Counted from the first letter of the stretch, positions 1-8,079 are shown. The stretch is 64,000 bases of DNA from Oscillospiraceae bacterium (GCA_017472965.1 JAFUNR010000021.1:1-64000); one strand, 5' to 3'. Notes: generated by a model from the sequence alone, not told the origin. Made by a program: numbers and translations.

Positions 1-509
1 CCCAGCTGGATATCCACCTCGCGCAGCAGGGCATCCTTTGGATAGGTAACGGTGAATACCGTACCGGTCTCCAGCAGGTCATCTTCAAAACAGGATACAT
101 GCAGCACGCCCGCTTCCGCATAAGCTCTGTATTTTTTTGTATTTTCCACCGTGACGTTCCAGCTGTCACCGGCTTTCAGGTACAGCTGTACGCCGCCCAG
201 CTCGATATCCAGCGAGTGGAGCTCCTCCGTAAAGGTCACACTGCTGCCCTGCGCGGGCTGCTCCTTACCGGAAGTATTTTCGCCGCCCTTGCCGGAAGTG
301 CTTTCATTGCCCTTGCCGGTGGAAAACAGCGGCGCTTCGCCCGTCAGCATCTCATCTAGACCGGCGCTTTTATATTCCACACGGGGGCGGCCGTTTTCCC
401 AACTGAACTGCACACCGGTGGGCCTGCCGCCCAGCACAAAACCCAGAATGCAGAACGCTGCGCCGAACACCGCGCACGCCGCGGCGGCTTTCATCAAAAA
501 CTTCTTCAC
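1..509 (-). CDS. DUF4097-type membrane-anchored protein (3' end cut by window)
   Basis: The visible N-terminal 169 residues start at a GTG (509) whose G-T-G-A overlaps the stop codon of the upstream DUF1700 gene, so translation is probably coupled. An alternative ATG lies five codons in. A basic start followed by a hydrophobic stretch (residues ~8-27) is one membrane anchor or uncleaved signal. Next comes a Ser/Gly/Lys-rich low-complexity linker with repeated SGKG units (~50-70), then a beta-rich region with the run of short strands (SLDIELGGVQLYLKAGD) typical of DUF4097 beta-solenoid domains. PadR, DUF1700 and DUF4097 genes commonly occur together in Firmicutes. The exact role is not established; an envelope-stress or membrane-sensing function is inferred from the family. 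The C-terminus lies outside the window. Confidence 0.7.
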   Translation of the reverse strand, partial: MKKFLMKAAAACAVFGAAFCILGFVLGGRPTGVQFSWENGRPRVEYKSAGLDEMLTGEAPLFSTGKGNESTSGKGGENTSGKEQPAQGSSVTFTEELHSLDIELGGVQLYLKAGDSWNVTVENTKKYRAYAEAGVLHVSCFEDDLLETGTVFTVTYPKDALLREVDIQL

Positions 510-1231
510 AGCTTCTTCACCCATCCTTTCACCCGGCGAACCAGTGCCGTCACACCTGTAATCAGCAGCGGCAGCAATGCGCCTGCGCCCCAGACAAAGA
601 GTCCCAGCACCGCAAGACCCGCCGCTGCCACCAGCAGCGCGGCGCCCATCAGCACAAGACCGCTGCCAAAGGCGGTCGTCAGTAGCGGAGCGGCGGCGAT
701 CAGCATGACAAAGCCCACCAGCACCAGCACGGCAGCTACCAGTGCGGCGGCAAGCACCACCGCCAGAATGCCGCCGGCAAGACCCAGTACACCGCCCACA
801 AGACCGATCCACAGCGGCGAGGTGAGCAGCGCCACCAGCAGCCACGGCAGCCATGCGGAGCTGCTCTGCTTTTGTACAGCGGGCGGCGGCGGGGCTGCCC
901 CTTCACAAACAGGCTGCGGTTCCGTTTTTTTATAAGCAGGCTGCGGCGGCGGCAGCGGGGCGACAGGAGCATCCTCGATGCATTCGCCAAAGCTGGCGCT
1001 GCCGTCATTGCCGCGGTAGCCTGCCGACCAGCCCGCTTCCGCGGTGCGGTTCATGCGCAGCTCGGCGGCGGCAGCCTCCGGCGAACCCAGCAGCGCCGTC
1101 ACATCCGCATCCGCTTCGGGACAGGCATCCTGCAGGTATTCGGTATAGTATTCCAGCGCCGCGCGGCGCTCATCCGGCGAAAGATCAGACAAAAGCTGCT
1201 CCAGCCGGGCAAGGTATTCTTTTGCGTTCAT
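506..1231 (-). CDS. DUF1700 (HAAS-domain) membrane protein
   Basis: A 241-residue protein. The N-terminal ~60 residues (MNAKEYLARLEQLLSDL, then ERRAALEYYTEYLQDA) match the helical HAAS/DUF1700 signalling domain. A Pro-rich linker (~90-120) leads to two to four hydrophobic segments (~130-225) rich in Ala/Leu/Val/Gly. Its ATG overlaps the last codon of the PadR gene (ATGA), and its own stop overlaps the next gene's GTG start, so the three genes form one tightly coupled operon. Family members are thought to relay between PadR-like repressors and membrane partners; no enzymatic motif is visible. Confidence 0.8.
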   Translation of the reverse strand: MNAKEYLARLEQLLSDLSPDERRAALEYYTEYLQDACPEADADVTALLGSPEAAAAELRMNRTAEAGWSAGYRGNDGSASFGECIEDAPVAPLPPPQPAYKKTEPQPVCEGAAPPPPAVQKQSSSAWLPWLLVALLTSPLWIGLVGGVLGLAGGILAVVLAAALVAAVLVLVGFVMLIAAAPLLTTAFGSGLVLMGAALLVAAAGLAVLGLFVWGAGALLPLLITGVTALVRRVKGWVKKL

Positions 1232-1554
1232 TCTCCGATCCCCCGAAACAACAGTTCATTCACCCGCGCGGTGTAATCCAGCCAGCCGGCACGGTCCTCC
1301 TCCAGCCGGGCAATTCCGGCAGGCGTGATGCGGTAATAGCGGCGGTTTCTGCCGGCAAATTCCTGATCAAAGGTTTCCAGCAGGCCATCCTTTTGCAGAC
1401 GGCGCAGCACCGGATACAGGGTACTTTCCGAAATATCCAGCACGCTGCGCACATCCTGCGTGATCTTGTAGCCATAGGTACATTCCTGCCCCACCACGCT
1501 GAGCACCAGCGCATCCAGCAGCGCGGCGTTGACGCTGAAAGCCACCAGCGACAC
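1228..1554 (-). CDS. PadR-family transcriptional regulator
   Basis: A 108-residue winged-helix regulator of the short PadR subfamily. The pattern 'LDALVLSVVGQECTYGYKI', then 'ISESTLYPVLRRLQKDGLLE' and 'GRNRRYYRITPAG' are the PadR helix-turn-helix and wing. It is the first gene of the PadR-DUF1700-DUF4097 operon and sits directly downstream of a consensus promoter whose spacer and -10 box are covered by an AT-rich palindrome, so autorepression is likely. The ligand or inducing stress is not visible in the sequence. Confidence 0.88.
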   Translation of the reverse strand: MSLVAFSVNAALLDALVLSVVGQECTYGYKITQDVRSVLDISESTLYPVLRRLQKDGLLETFDQEFAGRNRRYYRITPAGIARLEEDRAGWLDYTARVNELLFRGIGE

Positions 1555-1575
1555 CCCTTTCCTTGTGATTCCAAC

Positions 1576-1607
1576 AATATTATATACTGTATAATATTAT
1601 TTGTCAA
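1576..1607 (-). promoter_or_regulatory. Consensus sigma-A promoter with PadR-type operator
   Basis: On the minus strand TTGACA (1602-1607), 17 bp, then TATAAT (1579-1584), a perfect match to the vegetative consensus. A perfect inverted repeat, AATATTATA-5-TATAATATT (1576-1598), covers the -10 box and most of the spacer, and one half-site recurs at 1606-1614. Position and symmetry fit an operator for the PadR protein encoded 22 bp downstream. Binding itself is inferred. Confidence 0.8.
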
Positions 1608-1636
1608 TATTATATTATAAAACAGCCCGCAAAAAA

Positions 1637-1672
1637 AACGGTGCGCTTGCCCATCACAGGCAACGCACCGTT
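1637..1672 (-). terminator. Intrinsic terminator of the two-component operon
   Basis: Stem AACGGTGCG.TTGCC / GGCAA.CGCACCGTT with a 7-nt loop and one bulge. On the minus strand it is followed by eight U. It lies just after the histidine kinase stop. Confidence 0.8.
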
Positions 1673-1686
1673 TTATTCTTGCTGCT

Positions 1687-3216
1687 TTATTTTTCGACAG
1701 GGATCCCGACCTCGGCGGCAAAACGCTCACCCTGCACATCCTTTTCGCTGCGGCAGGCAAAGGTAAGGCCCAGTTCCTGCGCGATGCGGCGGCAGGTACG
1801 CAGGCCGATGCTGTTGCTTTCGGTGCGGGCGCGGCGAATGGCCACGGCATTGCACAGTGTAATGCGCACGCCGGTATCCGTGCGCTCAGCCTTTACCGTC
1901 ACAGGCCGGGCCGCATCCGCGTATTTGGCAATGTTGGAAAAAAGATTATCCAGCATACGCTTGAGCAGCGTCACATCCAGCTCTGCATTCAGCGGACCGG
2001 GGTCGGCCAGCGGGGTGTATTCCACCGTAAACTCGGCGGCCTGCAGCTGGAAAACCGCCTCACCCAGCAGCTGCTCCAGCAGAATGCACAGATCCAGCCG
2101 CTCGGCCTCTACCTTGAGGCTGGGGCTGCCAAACACCACGAAATAGCCGAAAAGCTCATCCGTCAGGGTCTTGAGCTGATAGGCCTTTTCCCGGCAGGCG
2201 CTCAGGTACTGCCGCTGCCGGGCGGGATCCTGTTCCTGACCGGAGGCGAGCAGATCGGCATAGCCGATCAGCGAGGTGAGCGGGTTACGGATATCATGGG
2301 AGATAGCGGTGATCAGCTGGTTGTTGGCCTGCCATGCAGCCTGTTCGCTATGCAGCCGTTCCACAATGGTGCTGCGCATCCGGTCCACATCCGCGGCAAG
2401 GCTGCTCAGCTCATCTGCGCCGCGCACCGTGATAGGGGCTTCCAGCTCGCCGTCAGCCACACGGGCCGCCATGCGGGACATGGCCGTCACCCGCCGTGTG
2501 AGCGATGCGGTAAAAAGCAACACTGCGCCCAGCAGCACCGCGATGGCCGATGCCACGGCCACCGAGGTGAGAATGGTATAGTAACGGGTCTCGGAGTATT
2601 CCACCAGTCCCACCAGCGCGTCGCCGTCGGCGAAGGGGATAGTATACAGCGTACCGTACCATTCCGCATCCAAAAGCATTTCCGGTGTCTGCGCACCGAC
2701 AGATCCTTCCTGCAGTTCCAAACCGGCAGAGTCATCCGCACCGGCGGCAAAGCTGTCCGCACCGGCGATCTCCTCTGTCCGCAGTGTACCGTTATAGGTA
2801 TTGCTGGCAGCGATGTAATTCTTGAGCTGCGCCTGTTCCACCAGAGCATTATCCGTGTAGCTTTCCACGCCTGTGCCGGTGGAGAAGCTTCCATCGGTGC
2901 CAAGCACCTCCTGTCCGTCCCGATAGACGCTCAGGTAAACATATCCCACCTGACGGCACCAGCTGCTGAGGGCGGCAGGATCTCTCGAGGAGACCTCGTT
3001 TTCCCGCACATATTCCGTCAGCCGCTGGGCCATCGCCTGCTCCCGCTGCTTCTGAGCGGTCTGGCTCATATACACGCGGCTGATCAGCTGGTAACCCACC
3101 TCGTCCACCACGCTGTAGGTGAGGTATGCCGCCAGCATGCCCGCCAGCAGCACCAGCACCATGCGCAGCTTGAGCGAACAGAAGCGCCTGCGCCGGGCGG
3201 CTGATTTTTCAGTCAA
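1687..3216 (-). CDS. Sensor histidine kinase (HAMP, two TM)
   Basis: About 509 residues. TM1 is near residues 15-40, followed by an extracytoplasmic sensor domain (~45-230), TM2 and a HAMP linker. The HisKA H-box is ISHDIRNPLTSL, the N-box is LDNLFSNIAKYAD, and a G-box SIGLRT precedes a final beta strand. The ATP lid is short: the usual DxGxG motif is replaced by CNAVAIRRARTESN, as in a clade of Clostridial kinases. Start choice: an ATG exists at 3267 inside the response-regulator gene, but a TTG at 3216 has an AAAGGGG site 8 nt upstream and overlaps the regulator stop by 8 bp, so I prefer TTG. It autophosphorylates and passes phosphate to the response regulator encoded just upstream; the signal is unknown. 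Confidence 0.85.
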   Translation of the reverse strand: MTEKSAARRRRFCSLKLRMVLVLLAGMLAAYLTYSVVDEVGYQLISRVYMSQTAQKQREQAMAQRLTEYVRENEVSSRDPAALSSWCRQVGYVYLSVYRDGQEVLGTDGSFSTGTGVESYTDNALVEQAQLKNYIAASNTYNGTLRTEEIAGADSFAAGADDSAGLELQEGSVGAQTPEMLLDAEWYGTLYTIPFADGDALVGLVEYSETRYYTILTSVAVASAIAVLLGAVLLFTASLTRRVTAMSRMAARVADGELEAPITVRGADELSSLAADVDRMRSTIVERLHSEQAAWQANNQLITAISHDIRNPLTSLIGYADLLASGQEQDPARQRQYLSACREKAYQLKTLTDELFGYFVVFGSPSLKVEAERLDLCILLEQLLGEAVFQLQAAEFTVEYTPLADPGPLNAELDVTLLKRMLDNLFSNIAKYADAARPVTVKAERTDTGVRITLCNAVAIRRARTESNSIGLRTCRRIAQELGLTFACRSEKDVQGERFAAEVGIPVEK

Positions 3217-3907
3217 TCTGATACCCCTTTCCCCAGATGGTTTTGATGATCTGCGGCTGGGCGGCATCGTCCTCCAGCTTTTTGCGCAGGTTCAGGATGT
3301 GCACCATGACGGTGTTGGTGGAGGACGGCATATGCTGTTCACGCCAGACGCTTTCGTACAGGGTCTTGGCATCCACCGGAACACCCCGGTGTCCCAGAAA
3401 ATACTGCAGGATCTCGTATTCGCGGTCGGTGATGTTGATATTTACACCGTTTTTGAAAACGCTGCGGGTGCGGGGATCCACCGTCACACCGCCCAGCGTC
3501 TGAACGGTATCCGCATCCGGTCGGGTCTTGCCCTTATACACACACCAGCGGCGGATGAGCGAGCCCACCTTGAGCAGCAGCTCATTCTGCGAAAAAGGCT
3601 TGCCCAGCAGGTCGTCGCCGCCGCCGGCATAGGCCGCGGCCTTGTCCGCATCCTGTGTGCGGGCGGTGAGGAACAGCGCCGGCACCGCACTGAAGCGGCG
3701 GATGGCGCGGCAGGCCTCGATGCCGTCCATACCGGGCATCATGATATCCAGCAGCATCAGATCCAGCTCCGGCTCGGCTCGGGCGACCTCCACCGCGGCG
3801 GCGCCGTCGGCAGCCTCCAGCGTTTCGTAGCCGTTTGCACGCAGCAGAATGCCCACCACCTGACGGATATCCGGATCGTCATCCACGATCAGAACCCGGT
3901 ACGGCAT
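3209..3907 (-). CDS. OmpR/PhoB-family response regulator
   Basis: A 232-residue protein with a receiver domain (1-120) and a winged-helix DNA-binding domain (~130-232, ending GKGYQID). The acidic pocket is VDDD near residue 8, the phospho-acceptor is D54 (LLDIMMPGMDG), and the conserved Thr81 and Lys103 (LGKPF) are present. The usual GADDY before the Lys is GGDDL here. The start has AAAGGAGGGG upstream. It is co-transcribed with the histidine kinase; targets are not evident, and no ABC exporter adjoins it as in Bce-type systems. Confidence 0.92.
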   Translation of the reverse strand: MPYRVLIVDDDPDIRQVVGILLRANGYETLEAADGAAAVEVARAEPELDLMLLDIMMPGMDGIEACRAIRRFSAVPALFLTARTQDADKAAAYAGGGDDLLGKPFSQNELLLKVGSLIRRWCVYKGKTRPDADTVQTLGGVTVDPRTRSVFKNGVNINITDREYEILQYFLGHRGVPVDAKTLYESVWREQHMPSSTNTVMVHILNLRKKLEDDAAQPQIIKTIWGKGYQID

Positions 3908-3945
3908 GGCGGCTCCCCTCCTTTTTCATATCGTTTCAGCCGATT

Positions 3946-3966
3946 GCAAAGACCGGCCGTCTTTGC
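3946..3966. repeat. Inverted repeat in leader of the response regulator
   Basis: GCAAAGAC-CGGCC-GTCTTTGC has perfect 8-bp arms, 39 bp upstream of the regulator ATG. It could be an operator for autoregulation or an RNA hairpin in the leader; the sequence alone cannot decide. Confidence 0.5.
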
Positions 3967-3993
3967 TTCTTCCATACAGTATGATAACACAAA

Positions 3994-4018
3994 CCGCCGC
4001 CCCGAAAAAGGGCGGCGG
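3994..4018 (-). terminator. GC-rich hairpin after the first GH10 gene
   Basis: CCGCCGCCC-7-GGGCGGCGG forms a very stable 9-bp stem about 60 bp after the GH10 stop. The following U tract on the minus strand is short (UUUGUGUU), so it is a weak terminator candidate. Confidence 0.5.
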
Positions 4019-4075
4019 CGCAAAATTAAGAATTTTTCAGGATTTGGCAGGAAAGCGGCCTTGCCATACGCATCA

Positions 4076-5455
4076 TCACAGCACAACCGTGATCTCGCCG
4101 GCGGTATTCTTTGTAAATGCCACCTCGCGCTCAACGGTTTTGCCGTTTGCTTCGATCTCCAGTGTGTAGGTGCCGTAGAAGCCGCGGAAGCCGCCGCAGC
4201 CGTTTTCATCGGCGGCGAAGCTTTCCTCGGTGTGCCAGACCTCATGCACCAGATGCTTCAGCATTTTGAAAGCCGGTTTTTCGCTCAGATCAAAGCGAAG
4301 CAGACTTCCGCGGTAGACATTCCAGCCCTTATCCATCTCGCCCGGGCCTGCACCGGGGGTATAGCCGTCTGCCAGATCCCAGTAAATGACCGCCTCCACA
4401 GCCTCGTGGCTGAAATACAGAGAATACAGCTCCTTCAGCAGTTCAGCCTGGGCTTCTTCGTCCTCCGCTTCATCGGAGAAAGAGGCAAGCGTGATCTCGG
4501 TGATCTGAATGGGCAGACCAAACTCTCCGTACAGATCCAGCGCCGCAAACAGCTTGCGGGGATCGGTGAGGATGGCATGGAATTTCGGGCCGATTTTTTC
4601 AAAAAGCAGATGATCCTGCAGGCCGATGGCATCAATGCGCGCCCCGCTGCGCAGAGCTCGTTCGATCTGCATATAATAAGGCGAACGGTTGCCGCGTTGG
4701 TCGCAGAAGGTGGAGGCGGCATCCTCATTGATGATGAGCCGGTTGCCGGGGAAATGCCGCTCTGCCAGCGCAAAGCTCCACTCAATGCAATCCGGCTCAA
4801 AGAAGATCGGCGGCGCACTGTCCGCATATACATTGCCGCCCTTCTTTTGACCGACGACATCCCATTCTATATAGGAGCCCAGTGTTTCGTTGATGACCTC
4901 CCAATCCGGGATGCGGTCTTTGTAACGCGCCGCCAGTCCGGCAAAACGCTTTTCACACAGCTGCCGGATCTCCGTGGTATCGGTATCCCGCGGACACCAT
5001 GTGGGATAGTGGTCGTAATAAAAATAATTCAGACAGTGAGCTTTGGGACGGATGCCGTTTTCATCGCAGTATTCCAGACACAGATCGACAGGCGGACGGC
5101 GATAGATAAACGGACTGTCCTTGGCAAAGCGGGGCTTCCCCTGCTCCGGCTCCAGCGTGTTCCAGTATATGGGCAGCGTGGCCATATTGAACACCTGTTT
5201 GAATTTTTCCCGGTACAGAGCATTCTTTTCCGGCGTTTCCAGCTGATCCAGTCCGTACAGATTTCCGCCAAACAGGAACGCGTGTTTTTTCAGCGTTGCC
5301 TTTACCCGTGTTCCCTGTACAGGCCTTCCGTTTCCGTCAACAACTTTCAGTACGGCATCGCCCTTCCGGTTTTTCTCAATACCTTCCGCGACCCGGCGCT
5401 CCGTTTCCTCCCGGTACCGGTCAAAATGCTTCAGCAGATCTTCGCGTTTACTCAT
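4076..5455 (-). CDS. GH10-family endo-beta-1,4-xylanase-like protein (cytoplasmic)
   Basis: 459 residues. A small N-terminal beta domain (~30-62, DAVLKVVDGNGRPVQGTRV) precedes a GH10 TIM barrel. Key GH10 features: KAHCLNYF (equivalent of the KGHTLVWH strand), acid/base Glu190 in WEVINETLG, and nucleophile Glu320 in IQITEITLASF. No signal peptide is present, so it should act inside the cell on imported xylo-oligosaccharides or a related glycan rather than on polymeric xylan. It is the second of two closely similar genes read leftward, 85 bp after its paralog, and both probably form an operon controlled by the divergent AraC gene. Substrate preference is inferred from family only; the His in KAHCLN replaces the more usual Trp-His context, so specificity may differ. 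Confidence 0.8.
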   Translation of the reverse strand: MSKREDLLKHFDRYREETERRVAEGIEKNRKGDAVLKVVDGNGRPVQGTRVKATLKKHAFLFGGNLYGLDQLETPEKNALYREKFKQVFNMATLPIYWNTLEPEQGKPRFAKDSPFIYRRPPVDLCLEYCDENGIRPKAHCLNYFYYDHYPTWCPRDTDTTEIRQLCEKRFAGLAARYKDRIPDWEVINETLGSYIEWDVVGQKKGGNVYADSAPPIFFEPDCIEWSFALAERHFPGNRLIINEDAASTFCDQRGNRSPYYMQIERALRSGARIDAIGLQDHLLFEKIGPKFHAILTDPRKLFAALDLYGEFGLPIQITEITLASFSDEAEDEEAQAELLKELYSLYFSHEAVEAVIYWDLADGYTPGAGPGEMDKGWNVYRGSLLRFDLSEKPAFKMLKHLVHEVWHTEESFAADENGCGGFRGFYGTYTLEIEANGKTVEREVAFTKNTAGEITVVL

Positions 5456-5540
5456 GTCGCTCTCCTTGTCTTTCCTTGCGATTGCAGACTCTTTTTTCAG
5501 ATATCCTTCACACAGCTGCAGCTATATCTGCTTTGCATTG

Positions 5541-6875
5541 TTACAGCGTGACCACGATCTTGCCGTCGGTATTCTTTGTAAAAACTACCTCGCGCTCTGC
5601 GGTTTTGCCGTTTACTTCGATCTCCAGTGTGTAGGTGCCGTAAAAACCACGGAAGCCGCCGCAGCCGTTTTCATCGGAAGCAAAGCTTTCCTCGGTATGC
5701 CATTCCTCATGGAACAGGTGCTTCAGCATTTGGAAGGCCGGCTTTTCGCTCATATCAAAGCGCAGCAGACCGTAACGCAGGCTGTTCCAGCCCTCATCCA
5801 TTTTGCCGATGCCGCCGGCGGGAGCATAGCCATCGGGCAGATCCCAGTAGATCGCCGCTTCCACAGCCGGATGGCTGAACCAGATGGAGTACAGCTCGCG
5901 CAGCCACTCCGCCTGGATCGCCTCGTCCTCGGCGGAATCCGATATGGCCGGCACGCTGACCTCGGTGATCTGGATGGGCAGACCGAACTGTGCGTACTGA
6001 TCCAGTGTTTCAAACATCCTGCCCGGGTCACACATGATATCCTGCAGCGCGGGATCGCCCTGCTCGTAGATCATATGCCCCTGCAGGCCGACCAGATCGA
6101 TCCGTGCCCCGCGGGAGAGCGCACGCTCGATCTGCAGCCAGTAGGCGCGGCGGTCGCCGCGGGTATCGCCCCAGACATTGGGCGGATCCTCATTGATCAG
6201 CAGACGGTTGTGGGGGAAGTATTTTTCCGCCAGCGCAAAGCTCCACTCGATGCTGTCCGGCATAAAGAACATGGGCGGGTTGGTATCGTGCAGGATATAA
6301 GAACCCAGCGTTTCGTTGATGACCTCCCAGTCGGGGATGCGGCCGCTGTAGTGCTGTGCCAGATCGGCAAAATGTGCTTCGATGAGCGGCTTTGCTTCCT
6401 CGACAGCCTCCGGCATCCAGTCGGGATAGTGTGCCCGCTGGAAATAGTTCAGGCAGTGCGCCTTGGGACGGATGCCGTTTTCCTCGCAGTATTCCAGACA
6501 CAGGTCGATAGGCGGACGGCGATAGATAAAGGGGCTTTCCTTGGCATAGCGGGGCTTACCCTGCTCCGGCTCCAGCGGCGCCCAATAGATGGGCACGGTG
6601 GCTGCGTTGAACACCTCTTTGTATTTTTCGCGATAGATGGCGTTCTTTTCCGGAGTCTCCAGCTGATCCAGCTCATACAGGTTGGCGCCGTGCAGAAATG
6701 CATGTTTTTTCAGCGTTGCTTTTACACGCACACCCTGTACGGGCTTACCGCTGCCATCCACAAACTTCAGCACCGCATTGCCCTTGCGGTTTTTCTCGAT
6801 CCCTTCGGCCACACGGCGGTCGGTCTGTTCCCTTTGCTCGGCATAATGCCGCAGCAGCTGTTCGCGTCTTGTCAT
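5541..6875 (-). CDS. GH10-family xylanase-like protein, paralog
   Basis: 444 residues, colinear with the neighbouring GH10 protein; long blocks are identical (RRVAEGIEKNRKG, VKATLKKHAFL, DQLETPEKNA). Acid/base Glu188 (WEVINETLG) and nucleophile Glu305 (IQITEVSVPAI) are conserved. There is no signal peptide. It lacks a ~15-residue insertion present in its paralog after the acid/base loop, so the two may differ at the substrate cleft. First gene of the leftward pair, start preceded by AGGGGAGGT. The divergent AraC gene 151 bp away is the probable activator. Confidence 0.8.
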   Translation of the reverse strand: MTRREQLLRHYAEQREQTDRRVAEGIEKNRKGNAVLKFVDGSGKPVQGVRVKATLKKHAFLHGANLYELDQLETPEKNAIYREKYKEVFNAATVPIYWAPLEPEQGKPRYAKESPFIYRRPPIDLCLEYCEENGIRPKAHCLNYFQRAHYPDWMPEAVEEAKPLIEAHFADLAQHYSGRIPDWEVINETLGSYILHDTNPPMFFMPDSIEWSFALAEKYFPHNRLLINEDPPNVWGDTRGDRRAYWLQIERALSRGARIDLVGLQGHMIYEQGDPALQDIMCDPGRMFETLDQYAQFGLPIQITEVSVPAISDSAEDEAIQAEWLRELYSIWFSHPAVEAAIYWDLPDGYAPAGGIGKMDEGWNSLRYGLLRFDMSEKPAFQMLKHLFHEEWHTEESFASDENGCGGFRGFYGTYTLEIEVNGKTAEREVVFTKNTDGKIVVTL

Positions 6876-6971
6876 GCTGTACCTCCCCTGTATGCACCGC
6901 CGGCTGCGGTGCTTTTTCTTTACTATACCAGCCGGACAGAGAAAACGCCACCTGCAAAACGCACAAAAAGG

Positions 6972-7000
6972 TTGATTTTTCGAACCTTCTATGGTATTTT
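6972..7000 (+). promoter_or_regulatory. Promoter of the AraC regulator
   Basis: TTGATT (6972-6977), 17 bp, TATTTT (6995-7000), 27 bp upstream of the ATG. A possible minus-strand -10 (TATAGT, 6922-6927) for the GH10 operon lies in the same intergenic region. Confidence 0.55.
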
Positions 7001-7026
7001 AAAACTGAAATCAAGGGGGTCGAGTC

Positions 7027-7779
7027 ATGTTTTTCGAATGTGAGAGCATATCCTTCCGGCTGCTTGGCGTGGTCTGGCTGGACCAGACCAATTCCAAAAG
7101 CAGCAACATCGACCGTCCGCACAGCTCGCTTTCCTTCCGGCTGGAATCGGACGCACTGATCGAGACAGCCGCCGGGCAGCGGCTCAGACTGGGCAGCGGC
7201 ACACTGAGCTATGTGCCGGCGCATTTGAACTATTTCCGCACTGCTGTGCGGGACCGGATGATCGTCATCGATTTTGAAACACAGGATTACTCCTCCGGCG
7301 AATTCGAGACCCTTGTGCCGGAGGATCCCGCCCGCTACGAAGATCTGTTCCGGCAGATCCTGCGTATCTGGGAGGAAAAGGAGCCCGGCTACCGGTTTGA
7401 GGCCGCCGCCGTGCTCAGCCGCATCTTTGCAGCACTGTACCGGGATGCCCACGCGGCCGAAACCAGCTGTGACCGGCTTTGCCGCGCCATGCGTTACATC
7501 GAACGCACCCACCTGAAGCGGGAGTTCTCTCTGCAGCAGGCGGCACGGGAGGCCTGCTGCAGCGAACCGTATTTCCGCCGGCTTTTCCGGCAGCGGTACG
7601 GGGTATCCCCCAAGCAGTATGTGATCAGCCTGCGGATGCAGCACGCCGCCGCGCTGATCTGCGCCGGTTACCATTCGCTGCAGGAGATCGCCGCGCTGTG
7701 CGGCTATGAAGATTACAAATACTTTTCGGTGGAATTCAAGCGGATCATGGGGGTTTCGCCCTCTCAATACATCGGCTGA
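7027..7779 (+). CDS. AraC-family regulator of the GH10 pair
   Basis: 250 residues. An N-terminal cupin-like sensor region (~1-95, with the GSGTLSYVPAHL strand pair) is followed by a linker and two helix-turn-helix motifs (~155-250: FSLQQAAREACCSEPYFRRL and LQEIAALCGYEDYKYFSVEF), ending in the AraC signature GVSPSQYI. It is transcribed away from the GH10 genes, the usual layout for an activator answering to xylo-oligosaccharides. Its own transcript is closed by a strong terminator 35 bp downstream. Confidence 0.88.
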   Translation: MFFECESISFRLLGVVWLDQTNSKSSNIDRPHSSLSFRLESDALIETAAGQRLRLGSGTLSYVPAHLNYFRTAVRDRMIVIDFETQDYSSGEFETLVPEDPARYEDLFRQILRIWEEKEPGYRFEAAAVLSRIFAALYRDAHAAETSCDRLCRAMRYIERTHLKREFSLQQAAREACCSEPYFRRLFRQRYGVSPKQYVISLRMQHAAALICAGYHSLQEIAALCGYEDYKYFSVEFKRIMGVSPSQYIG

Positions 7780-7813
7780 GCCTTTTGCCGCGCCGGTACA
7801 CTGCACAAAAAAA

Positions 7814-7848
7814 GACCTGTGCCCGCAGGCACAGGTCGGTTTTTTCGT
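7814..7848. terminator. Bidirectional intrinsic terminator
   Basis: GACCTGTGCC-CGCA-GGCACAGGTC (7814-7837), a perfect 10-bp stem, with a T run on the right and an A run on the left. It ends the AraC transcript and could also stop leftward read-through from prfC and the repeat array. Confidence 0.88.
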
Positions 7849-7874
7849 TTATTGCCGCTTCGGCGAAACATCAG

Positions 7875-8079
7875 TTCACCCGAAACTTTCAGTTTCAGCA
7901 GAACGGGAGTTCACCCGAAACTTTCAGTTTCGGCAGAACGGGAGTTCACCCGAAACTTTCAATTTCGGCAGAACGGGAGTTCACCCGAAACTTTCAATTT
8001 CGGCAGAACGGGAGTTCACCCGAAACTTTCAGTTTCGGTAGAACGGGAGTTCACCCGAAACTTTCAGTTTCGGCTGAAC
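7875..8079. repeat. Tandem array of 35-bp hairpin repeats at the prfC 3' end
   Basis: Five complete 35-bp units start at 7875, 7910, 7945, 7980 and 8015, and a 30-bp sixth copy (8050-8079) runs into prfC. Each unit begins TTCACCCGAAACT and holds the inverted repeat CCGAAACT-TTC-AGTTTCGG. The stem can be extended to ~14 bp with one or two mismatches, best in the sixth copy. Units differ at only a few positions (G/A in the second arm, one T for C). The prfC stop codon and last codons lie in the sixth copy, so the array looks like repeated duplication of the gene's 3' end or terminator hairpin. There are no variable spacers. The open frames across it are periodic artefacts. Confidence 0.9.

Noticed and set aside
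3119..5551. 810-codon plus-strand frame
   Set aside because: Antisense to the response regulator and first GH10 gene; no motif, and spans two real genes.
7875..8079. CRISPR array
   Set aside because: The 35-bp units are directly adjacent, with no unique spacers, and there are no cas genes.
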